In this document: positions 1 through 7,423 of the stretch, in pieces
Position numbering within the stretch: the stretch's first letter is position 1
How the letters are laid out: every line of letters starts with the position of its first letter
Assembly (NCBI RefSeq): GCF_001064145.1
Contig: NZ_JVOJ01000030.1
Coordinates: 1 to 32,526 of the forward strand
DNA length: 32,526 nt
From: Sanguibacter keddieii
GTDB lineage: Bacteria > Actinomycetota > Actinomycetes > Actinomycetales > Actinomycetaceae
Direction: 5' to 3'
Notes under the pieces: generated by a model
Told to the model about the DNA's origin: nothing
What the model saw: the letters and a program-made list of their open reading frames with translations, nothing else
Database searches by the model: none
Translations under genes and position numbers: made by a program

Positions 1-81
1 GCACGTCCCTGAACAGCAACCATTGAAACCACCATCACCTCTGCACCCGAAAACTGCACCAAAAACACCCATTTCGCGCCC

Positions 82-228
82 GCAAAGGCGATGACGGTTT
101 CAACCCACCACAGATACCAGCGAGCAAAGGCGACGACGGTTTCAATCCCACACAGGTACAAGCAAGCAAAGGCGATGACGGTTTTAGTCGAGGCTCGGCC
201 CGCACCCGCAAAGGCGATGACGGTTTCA
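82..228. repeat. Tandem repeat, 42-bp period, four units with a 21-bp conserved core
   Basis: Four copies of a core reading GCAAAGGCGATGACGGTTTCA (or a 1-3 base variant) start at 82, 124, 166 and 208, exactly 42 bp apart. The other 21 bp of each unit is variable: units 1 and 2 still match at about 15 of 21 positions there, units 3 and 4 diverge. A weak inverted copy of the core end (TGAAACCACCATCACC) sits at 24-39. Because 42 is a multiple of three, the array is open in several frames. On the minus strand one frame repeats ETVIAFA-like heptads and stays open from about 290 out through base 1. A spaced-core tandem repeat is what is seen; whether it is coding is undecided. Confidence 0.8.
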
Positions 229-239
229 GATAAGCAGGC

Positions 240-262
240 GGCCTGGCCTACAGGGCCAGGCC
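240..262. terminator. GC-rich hairpin next to the 42-bp repeats
   Basis: A perfect 9-bp inverted repeat (GGCCTGGCC, 240-248, and GGCCAGGCC, 254-262) encloses a 5-base loop. It directly follows the last repeat unit. No T-run follows on either strand, so terminator function is only a guess. Confidence 0.35.
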
Positions 263-290
263 TCGGTGCCCACGGGCAGCAACGACACAA

Positions 291-425
291 CCGCCTCCCA
301 AATTTCGCACGTAATTTATCGTGGTCATTTTTCGAGACACCCCAAAAACATTGCAATTCCAACGACGCAAATTCAATGTTTGAACAAGCCGCAGGGGAAT
401 TACGTGCGAAATTGATGGGCGGCGG
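291..425 (+). repeat. Palindromic 105-bp element, copy 1
   Basis: The core element is 305-409 (105 bp). Its ends form a perfect 16-bp inverted repeat, AATTTCGCACGTAATT at 301-316 and its complement at 398-413. The repeat extends imperfectly outwards through CCGCC-TCCCA (291-300) and GATGGGCGGCGG (414-425). A central near-palindrome TTGCAATTCCAA lies at the midpoint, and AAACATTG/CAATGTTT can form an inner hairpin. A second element of identical length lies at 13218-13322 with about 60% identity and two compensatory changes in the arms. The local base composition is AT-richer than the surroundings. It could be a structured RNA, a small non-autonomous element or a protein-binding palindrome. Confidence 0.65.
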
Positions 426-638
426 CGGGGCCTGGCCGTGCTTCAATCCGACGCGCCGAGCCACATATCAGCGACCAGGCGCCGCCGGTGTGGAGGGTGC
501 CGGAGGGACCGGAGGACACGGGCGGGCTTCGAGGCGCGGCGCCGAACGAAGTGAGGCCCTAGCCTCGCGGGCGGCCGGGCCCTCCGGCGCCCGGAACACC
601 AGCGGGGCCACAAGCAACAACACGCAACGCGGACGGCA

Positions 639-660
639 CGTGGGCGGGCCACCGCCCACG
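639..660 (-). terminator. Hairpin downstream of pcrA
   Basis: A perfect 9-bp stem (CGTGGGCGG, 639-647; CCGCCCACG, 652-660) with a 4-base loop lies 45 bp past the pcrA stop codon. There is no T-tract. The 200 bp around it contain only GC-rich sequence with no credible gene. Confidence 0.4.
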
Positions 661-704
661 GGCACACCAAGCAGCCCGGCCCAACAAGGTCCAGCAGGGA
701 AAAG

Positions 705-3539
705 CTACGAAATCTTCTCCATCGGGGCCATGCGCACGAGGAGACGCTTCTCGGCCATGCCGAAGCGGATGCGAGCCACGGTGCGCGGCCCCTCCCCCTC
801 GACGCCGGTGACGGTGCCCGCCCCCAGGGTCGCGTGCTTGACACGGTCCCCGACCTTGAGCGAGAGCACCGGTTTCTCCTCGGCTGGCCTGGCTGCGGGA
901 GCCACGCCCATGCGCGTCACCTTGCGCACACCCGCGGGCTGCGCGGAGGCCCCACCACGGCCGGAGCCGAAGGCACCCGTGTCGGCATCACCCCACGGGT
1001 CGCGCCCCTCGGAGCGACGGGAACGCCCGTAGGAACCCGAGCCGTAGGACCCGGACCCGTAGGAGCCCCCGTAGGACGCGCGCATGCGCTCCCCCGACGT
1101 GGCCGCGCGGCGCACGTCGAGGAGCTCGGCGGGGATGTCGTCGAGGAAGCGTGAGGGCGGCATCTCCTGCGGAGTGCCCCAGGCGCTGCGCACGGCCGCG
1201 CGCGTCAGGTAGAGGCGTTCGCGCGCACGCGTGATGGCCACGTACGCGAGGCGTCGTTCCTCTTCCAGTTCGCTCTCGTCGCCGAGGCTGCGCTGGTGCG
1301 GGAAGGTCCCGTCCTCCATGCCGGTGACGAACACGACCGGGAATTCGAGGCCCTTCGCGGTGTGGACGGTCATGAGGGTGACCTGTCCGCCGCGCTCGCC
1401 CTCCGCGGGCACTTGGTCCGAGTCGGCGACGAGGGCGACGCGCTCGAGGAAGTCCGCAAGGGTTCCGCCCGGAGCGTCGGCCGTGAAGGCCCCCGCGACC
1501 GAGTGCAGTTCCGCCAGGTTTTCCACGCGCGAGGCATCCTGCGGATCCTCGCTGCGGCGCAGCTCCGCCAGGTAGCCGGTGCGGTCCAGGACCTCCTCGA
1601 GGATGTCGGCCTGGGATGCGCCGCGCGCCTCGGCGGCTCGCAGCGTCTCGATGAGCCCCCAGAAGGCGGCCGCGGACTTCGCGGCGCGGGCGGTGATGCC
1701 CAGGACCTCGGGTGCCGCCTCGGGCGCGCTCTCAGCAGGGGACGAGGCCGGGGCCGCAGCCGCGCTCGAATCCGCAGCCGCGCTCGCATCTGCACCGTCG
1801 CGAGCACCCGGGTTCTCCCCCGCCGCACCGCCCGAGGAAACGGAAACCGAGGAATCAGCCGAGGCCTCGTCCGGGGACGTGGAGCGTGCGAGCGCGTCGA
1901 CGTCGATTCCCTCGCCCTCACCCGCGGGGCGCCCGGCGCGCAGCCACAGGTGACGCAGGGCCGCGCCGAAGGAGATTCCGTAGTGGGCGGCGTGCGCGGC
2001 GATGGCTTCTTCGGCCTTCGCGCCGATGCCGCGCTTGGGCACGTTGAGGACGCGGCGGGCAGCGACCGTGTCGTCGGGGTTGGAGATGACCTGCAGGTAC
2101 GCCAGGGCGTCCTTGATTTCGCGGCGCTCGTAGAAGCGGGTGCCGCCGACGACGCGGTACGGGATGCCCTGGCGAACGAGGAGTTCCTCCAGCGCGCGGG
2201 ACTGCGCGTTCGTGCGGTAGAAGACCGCGATGTCGCCCCATTCGACGCCGGAGTCCGCGAGGCGGTCGATCTCACCGACGACGAAGCGGGCCTCGTCGTG
2301 CTCGGAATCGGCGGCGTCCAGGGTGATGAGCGCGCCGTCGCCCGAGGCCGTCCACAGGTTCTTCGCGCGCCGCCCCGTGTTGCGGGCGATGACGGCGTTT
2401 GCGGCCGACAGGATGTTCTGCGTCGAGCGGTAGTTCTGCTCGAGCAGGATCGTGTGCGCACCCGTAAAGTCGCGCTCGAACTCCTCGATGTTGCGGATCG
2501 TGGCGCCTCGGAAGGCGTAAATCGACTGGTCGGAGTCACCCACGACCGTCAGCTCGGCCGGCGTCACCCCGTCAGATCCATCCCCCACGAGGGCGCGCAC
2601 GAGGACGTACTGCGCGTGGTTCGTGTCCTGGTATTCGTCCACGAGGATGTGGCGGAAGCGCCGGTGGTAGTGCTCGGCGATCAGCGGATTCTCGCGCAGC
2701 AGGTCGACCGTGCGCATGATGAGGTCGTCGAAGTCCAGCGCATTCGAGGCGCGCATGCGCTTGTCGTACTCGACGTAGGCGTCCGCGACGATGCGCGAGA
2801 CCGGGTCCTTGCCTGCTGTCTCCGCGTAGCGCGCCGGGCCGATCAGCTCGTTCTTCGCGTCCGAAATGCGCGCCGCCACCATCTTCGGGGTGAAGCGCTT
2901 GATGTCCACGTCCATGGCCTTGAGGACCATCTGGATGAGGCGCTGGGAATCCTGGGCGTCGTAGATCGTGAACGACGAGGACAGGCCCGCCGCCTCGTGC
3001 TCGTAGCGCAGCAGGCGCACGCACGCCGAGTGGAAGGTCGACACCCACATGCGGCGCGCGTCGTCCCCCACGAGGGCACCCGCGCGCTCGCGCATCTCGG
3101 CCGCCGCTTTGTTCGTGAAGGTGATCGCCAGGATCTCCCCGGCCCGCGCGCGGCCCGTGGCCAGCAGGTAGGCGATGCGGTGCGTGAGGACACGCGTCTT
3201 GCCGGAGCCCGCGCCCGCCAGGATCAGCAGGGGCGAGCCCGCGTGGGTGACGGCCTCGCGCTGGCGGTCGTTGAGGCCGTGCGTGAGCGACTCGGGATCC
3301 ACGCCGGGGCGCGAGGGATGCTCCCAGCCCGACGAAAAACCACCCGAAGAAGCGGGAGGTTCCCACGCGGACGGCGCACCCGATGCCCCACCCGGCACGG
3401 CGATCTCCGGCCACGCGTCGGAGCCCAAGGCATCCTCCACGTCAAAGGCGGGCACCTCCGGCGGCACATAGTCGTCCTGGCGGCCCCCGTCGGGGCCGAT
3501 CAGGAAACCAAGGTCAGGCAAAGAAGTCGAGTCACTCAT
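705..3539 (-). CDS. pcrA: ATP-dependent DNA helicase PcrA/UvrD (superfamily 1A)
   Basis: A 3'-5' DNA helicase for nucleotide excision repair and for clearing recombination and replication intermediates. All SF1A motifs are visible: the Q motif LNDRQ (about 89), Walker A AGAGSGKT (108-115), DEYQDTN (about 301-307), GDSDQSIYAFRG, LEQNYRST, TVHTAKGLEFP (about 725) and EEERRLAYVAITRARE (about 760). A C-terminal Tudor-like segment, GDRVKHATLGAGTV, is typical of PcrA and contacts RNA polymerase in other bacteria. The start is set at ATG 3539 (MSDSTS), preceded by GGAGG; a TTG nine bases further upstream is also in frame. At 944 residues it is longer than usual, because of an N-terminal extension of about 85 residues, an Ala/Ser/Glu-rich insert at about 538-612 inside the 2B region, and a GSYGSGSYG repeat near 825-838. 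The family call is certain; the insert's role is unknown. Confidence 0.96.
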   Translation of the reverse strand: MSDSTSLPDLGFLIGPDGGRQDDYVPPEVPAFDVEDALGSDAWPEIAVPGGASGAPSAWEPPASSGGFSSGWEHPSRPGVDPESLTHGLNDRQREAVTHAGSPLLILAGAGSGKTRVLTHRIAYLLATGRARAGEILAITFTNKAAAEMRERAGALVGDDARRMWVSTFHSACVRLLRYEHEAAGLSSSFTIYDAQDSQRLIQMVLKAMDVDIKRFTPKMVAARISDAKNELIGPARYAETAGKDPVSRIVADAYVEYDKRMRASNALDFDDLIMRTVDLLRENPLIAEHYHRRFRHILVDEYQDTNHAQYVLVRALVGDGSDGVTPAELTVVGDSDQSIYAFRGATIRNIEEFERDFTGAHTILLEQNYRSTQNILSAANAVIARNTGRRAKNLWTASGDGALITLDAADSEHDEARFVVGEIDRLADSGVEWGDIAVFYRTNAQSRALEELLVRQGIPYRVVGGTRFYERREIKDALAYLQVISNPDDTVAARRVLNVPKRGIGAKAEEAIAAHAAHYGISFGAALRHLWLRAGRPAGEGEGIDVDALARSTSPDEASADSSVSVSSGGAAGENPGARDGADASAAADSSAAAAPASSPAESAPEAAPEVLGITARAAKSAAAFWGLIETLRAAEARGASQADILEEVLDRTGYLAELRRSEDPQDASRVENLAELHSVAGAFTADAPGGTLADFLERVALVADSDQVPAEGERGGQVTLMTVHTAKGLEFPVVFVTGMEDGTFPHQRSLGDESELEEERRLAYVAITRARERLYLTRAAVRSAWGTPQEMPPSRFLDDIPAELLDVRRAATSGERMRASYGGSYGSGSYGSGSYGRSRRSEGRDPWGDADTGAFGSGRGGASAQPAGVRKVTRMGVAPAARPAEEKPVLSLKVGDRVKHATLGAGTVTGVEGEGPRTVARIRFGMAEKRLLVRMAPMEKIS

Positions 3540-3616
3540 CGCCTCCAAGGGTAAACCGCCCCACCCTCACCTGCGACCCCCGCCCCGGGTGGCACCAACC
3601 ACGAACGGCCAGATGG

Positions 3617-3628
3617 GGTTGGCCAACC
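3617..3628. promoter_or_regulatory. Perfect 12-bp palindrome upstream of pcrA
   Basis: GGTTGGCCAACC is a perfect palindrome 78 bp upstream of the pcrA start, in the gap between the UPF0371 terminator and pcrA. It does not resemble the actinobacterial LexA box. It may be an operator or chance. Confidence 0.2.
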
Positions 3629-3643
3629 GCGACAGGCGGCATA

Positions 3644-3698
3644 CGACGAGGCCGGGGCCTCCCCGCGCTGATACGCGATAGAAACCCCGGCCTCGTCG
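3644..3698 (-). terminator. Terminator hairpin of the UPF0371 gene
   Basis: A perfect 14-bp inverted repeat, CGACGAGGCCGGGG (3644-3657) and its complement (3685-3698), starts 6 bp after the stop of the upstream minus-strand gene. The loop is 27 bases and no T-run follows. Confidence 0.55.
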
Positions 3699-3704
3699 AA
3701 GCGA

Positions 3705-5195
3705 TTACTTCTTGCGGTACAGCGACTTCGTCGCGTACACCGGCTCCGTCGTCACCTGGATGCCGAGGGAACGGAAGATGCCCTCGTCCACGGGTCCCAG
3801 GATGACCGACTCGTGCACGTCGCAGTCGCGCAGCGAGCTCAGCTTGTCGAGGGCACGGCGCGCGTTGTCGTCGCCGTTGGCGGACACAGCCAGGGCGATG
3901 AGGACCTCGTCGGTGTGCAGGCGCGGATTGCGCGAGCCCAGGTCGTGGGTCTTCAGGCGCTGGATAGGCTCGATCGACTGGGGAGCCAGGAGCTGGACCT
4001 CGTCGGGCAGGCCCGCGAGCTTCTTGAGGGCGTTGAGGAGCATCGCCGAGGAGCAGCCCAGCAGCGCCGACGTCTTGCCCGTGACGATCTGGCCGTCAGG
4101 CAGCTCAATCGCGGCGGCCGGCTCGCCCGTGGCCTCGGCCAGCTCGAGGGCCGGACGCACGACCGGGCGGTCCATGCGGCCCACGCCCACGCGGCTCATC
4201 AGCAGGGAGATGCGCGCCGACTGCACGGGCTCACTCATTTCCTTCTTCTCGGCCACGAGGGCCTTGTAGTAGCGGCGGATGATCTCCTGGCGCGAGGCCT
4301 CCTTGCAGGCCTCGTCGTCGACGATGCAGTGGCCCGCCATGTTGACGCCCATGTCCGTGGGGCTCTTGTAGGGGGAGGATCCGAGGATCTTTTCGAAGAG
4401 GCGGTTCAGGACCGGGAAGATTTCGACGTCGCGGTTGTAGTTGACCGTTTTGATCCCGTACGCCTCCAGGTGGAAGGGATCAATCATGTTGACGTCGTCG
4501 AGGTCGGCGGTGGCCGCCTCGTAGGCGATGTTGACCGGGTGATCCAGCGGAATGTTCCAGATCGGGAAGGTCTCCCACTTCGCGTACCCCGACTCGATCC
4601 CGCGCTTGTGGTCGTGGTACAGCTGCGACAGGCAGGTCGCCATCTTCCCGGAGCCCGGGCCGGGAGCCGTCACGACGACGAGGTCGCGGCTGGTCTCCAC
4701 GTACTCGTTGGCACCGTAGCCCTCGTCTGAGACGATGCGCTCCACGTCCGAGGGGTAGCCGGGGATCGGGAAGTGGCGGTAGACGCGGATGCCGAGCTTC
4801 TCGAAGCGCTCCTTCACCTCGGCGGCTGCCTTGTTGTCGTCCGTCCACTGCGTGATGACGACAGAACCGACGTACAGGCCACGCTCGCGGAACTCGTCGA
4901 TCTGGCGCAGAACCTCGTCGTCGTAGGTGGTTCCCATGTCGGCGCGGACCTTGCGGCGCGCGAAATCCTTGGCGTTAACGGCGACGATGATTTCGACCTC
5001 GTCGGCCAGTTCGCGCAGCATACGCACCTTGTTGTCGGGCGTAAAACCGGGCAGAACGCGCGACGCGTGCATGTCGTCGATCAGTTTGCCACCGAACTCC
5101 AAATACAGCTTTCCGCCGAATTCGCTTCGTCGCTGCGCAATGTGTCGAGACTGCATCTCGACGTACTGATCACTATCAAAACCGATGCGGTGCAT
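3705..5195 (-). CDS. UPF0371 / DUF1846 family protein
   Basis: The sequence matches the DUF1846 (UPF0371) family, a conserved protein of about 500 residues found in many Gram-positive bacteria with no established biochemical function; this copy has the full length of 496. Characteristic segments are the N-terminal [16 protein letters not shown], the [22 protein letters not shown] stretch (key residues R, D, Y) and [17 protein letters not shown] around 180, which resembles a P-loop and suggests nucleotide or phosphate binding. Start ATG 5195 has GGAGG four bases upstream. A -10-like TACAAT (complement of 5271-5276) lies about 75 bp upstream, without a good -35 box. It is a single-gene unit between its own terminator and the response regulator gene. 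No signal peptide or membrane segment is visible. Confidence 0.88.
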   Translation of the reverse strand: MHRIGFDSDQYVEMQSRHIAQRRSEFGGKLYLEFGGKLIDDMHASRVLPGFTPDNKVRMLRELADEVEIIVAVNAKDFARRKVRADMGTTYDDEVLRQIDEFRERGLYVGSVVITQWTDDNKAAAEVKERFEKLGIRVYRHFPIPGYPSDVERIVSDEGYGANEYVETSRDLVVVTAPGPGSGKMATCLSQLYHDHKRGIESGYAKWETFPIWNIPLDHPVNIAYEAATADLDDVNMIDPFHLEAYGIKTVNYNRDVEIFPVLNRLFEKILGSSPYKSPTDMGVNMAGHCIVDDEACKEASRQEIIRRYYKALVAEKKEMSEPVQSARISLLMSRVGVGRMDRPVVRPALELAEATGEPAAAIELPDGQIVTGKTSALLGCSSAMLLNALKKLAGLPDEVQLLAPQSIEPIQRLKTHDLGSRNPRLHTDEVLIALAVSANGDDNARRALDKLSSLRDCDVHESVILGPVDEGIFRSLGIQVTTEPVYATKSLYRKK

Positions 5196-5327
5196 GCATC
5201 CTCCGAGGTCGCGGAAGTAAAGGGGCCGTCCGTGCGGCGCGGTCAGGCGCTGTTACGCCCTCGGGATTCCATTGTAAGGGCGGCGGTGCGCCACACTACA
5301 GATGGGGCAAGCGAAAGGGGGTCGACC

Positions 5328-5978
5328 TCACACGATGTGTCGTTGCATCGCCCAGCGCGTCAGCTCGTTGCGGTTGGAGAGCTGGAGCTTGCGCAGGACC
5401 GAACTCACGTGGGTTTCGACGGTCTTGATCGAGATGAACAGGTCGTGGGCGACTTCCTTGTACGTGTAGCCGCGGGCGATGAGTCGCATGACCTCCTGCT
5501 CTCGCGCGGACAGCAGGTCCAGCTCGCTGTCGGTCGTGGACACCTCGCCGGTCCCGAAGGCGTCGAGCACGAAGCCGGCCAGGCGCGGGCTGAAAGCGGC
5601 GTCCCCGGCGGCAACGCGGCCGATGGCCTCGACAAGGTCGGGGGTGGAGATCGACTTGGTGACGTATCCGCGAGCGCCCGCGCGGATGACCTGGACGACA
5701 TCCTCGGCAGCATCCGAAACAGACAGCGCCAGGAAGTGCAGGCCCTCGATGTCGCGGCAGGTGCTGGCCACTTCGGCCCCGCCTCCGCCGTTTCCGCCGG
5801 GCAGGTGCACGTCGAGGAGGGCAACGTCCGGGGTGAGCGCGCGGCAGGCCGCGATAGCGCCCTCGACGTCGGAGGCGTCGCCGACGACCTCCAGGTCGGC
5901 CCCGGAGTTTTCGAGCTCGGCGCGCACGCCTGCCCGAACCATGGGGTGGTCGTCGATGACGAGGATGCGGATGGTCAC
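5328..5978 (-). CDS. NarL/LuxR-family response regulator
   Basis: A two-component transcription factor. The N-terminal receiver domain (about 1-120) has the acidic pair DD at 9-10, the phospho-acceptor Asp56 in LLDVHLP and the conserved Lys in GYVTKS. The C-terminal LuxR-type helix-turn-helix (about 150-210) reads LSAREQEVMRLIARGYTYKE, then ISIKTVETHVSSVLRKL. Its start overlaps the stop of the histidine kinase gene by four bases (ATGA), so the two are translationally coupled and are almost certainly cognate. The receiver has an unusual Gly-rich stretch (GGNGGGGAEV) just after the phosphorylation site. Likely targets are its own operon and the divergent PspC gene, by analogy with similar clusters; this is inferred. 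Confidence 0.93.
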   Translation of the reverse strand: MTIRILVIDDHPMVRAGVRAELENSGADLEVVGDASDVEGAIAACRALTPDVALLDVHLPGGNGGGGAEVASTCRDIEGLHFLALSVSDAAEDVVQVIRAGARGYVTKSISTPDLVEAIGRVAAGDAAFSPRLAGFVLDAFGTGEVSTTDSELDLLSAREQEVMRLIARGYTYKEVAHDLFISIKTVETHVSSVLRKLQLSNRNELTRWAMQRHIV

Positions 5979-7267
5979 TGTGTCCTCCCGTTGGGCGCTG
6001 TTTCTTCCAGAATATCGGAGCGCGGCACGCTCAGGGCAACTTCGGTGCCGCGGGCGAGACGCCTGATCGTTGCATTACCCCCGGTCCTGCGCATGCGCCC
6101 AACGATGGAGTCGCGCACGCCGTGTCGGTCGGCCGCGATGGAGGCGGGGTCAAAGCCCTCGCCGCTGTCTTTGATGAAGGCCTCCACGGCCTGGGGACGC
6201 ACCTCGACGTAGACGGAGACGGGCGGGGCACCGTGGCGCACGGCGTTTTGGCAGGCCTCGGCGAGTGCCGCGACGAGTGCGAGCTCGCCGGGTCCCGGGC
6301 GCATGTCGCCGACGACGACCACGCTGATGGGCACGCCATAGCGGCTCTCGACGCCCACGACCGCCTCGGTGACGGCAGCGTCGAGGGAGTCGGCGGCCTG
6401 CGCGTGGCCCGTGTAGAGCCAGGCACGCAGCTCGCGTTCCTCGGTGAGGGCGATGGCGCGCACGCGGGCGGGGTCTTCGGCGGAGGCACGGATGAGGGTC
6501 AGGGCCTGGAGGACGGAGTCGTGCAGGTGGGCGGCGATGTCGGCGCGCTCGGCGTCGCGCACGCGCTGCGCCTGCGCCTGCGATAAGTCCTTCGTCGTGC
6601 GCAGCCACATGGGGACGAGGGCGAAGAGTACGCCCGCGACCAGGGCCGCGCCGATGAGGCCGCCGCGCAGCAGGATGACGGGCGGGTTGTCGCGTGAGGC
6701 GACCATGACGACGCCGAGGCTGAGCAGCGCGATGCCGCCCAGGACCGCCCCGATGAAGCGCACAGAGCGCCAGTTGCGCACCTCGCGGCTCTGGCTCCAC
6801 ACCAGGGTAATGCCGGAGACGATCGAGATGATGGATCCCATGTCGCGCCAGTCGAGGGTGCTCGTCGCGTTCAGGATCGTGCCGGCCACGGCGGCGACCA
6901 GGAGCCCCACGCCCGTCGCGATCATGCGGTTACGCGCGACCTGGGCGGCCCGTTCCTCTCGCAGGCGCACGAGGCCGGGGCTGAGCGTACCCGACGCCGA
7001 GGCCTCGGGCGTGTCCTCGGGGACCGTCACCCACAGCCACAGGTAGGCGACGGCGCCCACGCCGAGCACAGTGAAGCCGATGAGCGTGACGCGCACCAGG
7101 AGCACCGGGATCCCCAGGTGCACGGCCAGGCCCGAGCAGACGCCCCCCATCCAGGGGGTGGGCATGTCGGGGCTGGAGGAGGTCGCGCGCACGAGCGGAG
7201 GCCTGGCGGGGGGTGCCGGAATGGGCGGCGTCCACCCCGGTCGGGGGTAACTCTCGGGTCTGCTCAC
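5975..7267 (-). CDS. PspC-domain sensor histidine kinase (HisKA_3 type)
   Basis: A membrane sensor kinase that would phosphorylate the adjacent NarL-type regulator. After a Pro-rich N-terminus comes a PspC domain (about 36-85: MGGVCSGLAVHLG, then a hydrophobic helix), followed by about four more membrane helices (about 115-220). Next is a HisKA_3 dimerisation segment with the phospho-acceptor His249 in AAHLHDSVLQAL, and an ATPase domain with an N box (ACQNAVRHG) and G box (DSGEGFDP). The PspC domain in the kinase itself is typical of actinobacterial envelope-stress systems. The start is set at GTG 7267, directly behind GGGAGG. An in-frame TTG at 7318 would add 17 residues (MSRGYPWPP...) with no supporting signal. 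The spacing of GGGAGG to GTG is unusually tight, so the start is moderately uncertain. Confidence 0.92.
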   Translation of the reverse strand: MSRPESYPRPGWTPPIPAPPARPPLVRATSSSPDMPTPWMGGVCSGLAVHLGIPVLLVRVTLIGFTVLGVGAVAYLWLWVTVPEDTPEASASGTLSPGLVRLREERAAQVARNRMIATGVGLLVAAVAGTILNATSTLDWRDMGSIISIVSGITLVWSQSREVRNWRSVRFIGAVLGGIALLSLGVVMVASRDNPPVILLRGGLIGAALVAGVLFALVPMWLRTTKDLSQAQAQRVRDAERADIAAHLHDSVLQALTLIRASAEDPARVRAIALTEERELRAWLYTGHAQAADSLDAAVTEAVVGVESRYGVPISVVVVGDMRPGPGELALVAALAEACQNAVRHGAPPVSVYVEVRPQAVEAFIKDSGEGFDPASIAADRHGVRDSIVGRMRRTGGNATIRRLARGTEVALSVPRSDILEETAPNGRTQ

Positions 7268-7384
7268 CCTCCCATTGTGGCACGCCCGGGCAGGAGGCCA
7301 GGGGTACCCCCGAGACAATCAGGGGCCGTTCAGGGGGTCCCCTACTGTCGGAGCACCCCTGTTGTTTGGTTGAGTAGTGGTATC

Positions 7385-7403
7385 GATCCACGCATCGTGG
7401 ATC
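7385..7403 (+). promoter_or_regulatory. Dyad in the 5' leader of the PspC gene
   Basis: GATCCACG and CGTGGATC form a perfect 8-bp dyad with a 3-base centre, 21 bp before the PspC start and just before its GAGAGGAAG ribosome-binding site. It lies between two divergent operons, so it could be an operator for the response regulator or a leader hairpin. Placement is the only evidence. Confidence 0.3.
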
Positions 7404-7423
7404 CCATCGAGAGGAAGTGCACC

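Noticed and set aside
82-228. CRISPR array
   Set aside because: The unit is 42 bp with a 21-bp core, well below known repeat-spacer lengths. Halves of units 1 and 2 are similar to each other, unlike spacers, and no cas gene is in the window.
291-425. Insertion sequence or transposase remnant
   Set aside because: The elements are too short, have no coding potential, and no target-site duplication is evident at either copy.
91-1032. Long plus-strand open frame of 313 codons
   Set aside because: It crosses the tandem repeats, the 105-bp palindrome, the pcrA terminator and the pcrA 3' end in antisense. Its product is low-complexity with no family signal; it is open because of high GC.
1296-3554. 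752-codon plus-strand open frame opposite pcrA
   Set aside because: Antisense shadow of the helicase gene. The helicase strand carries every SF1A motif, and the shadow has no recognisable domain.
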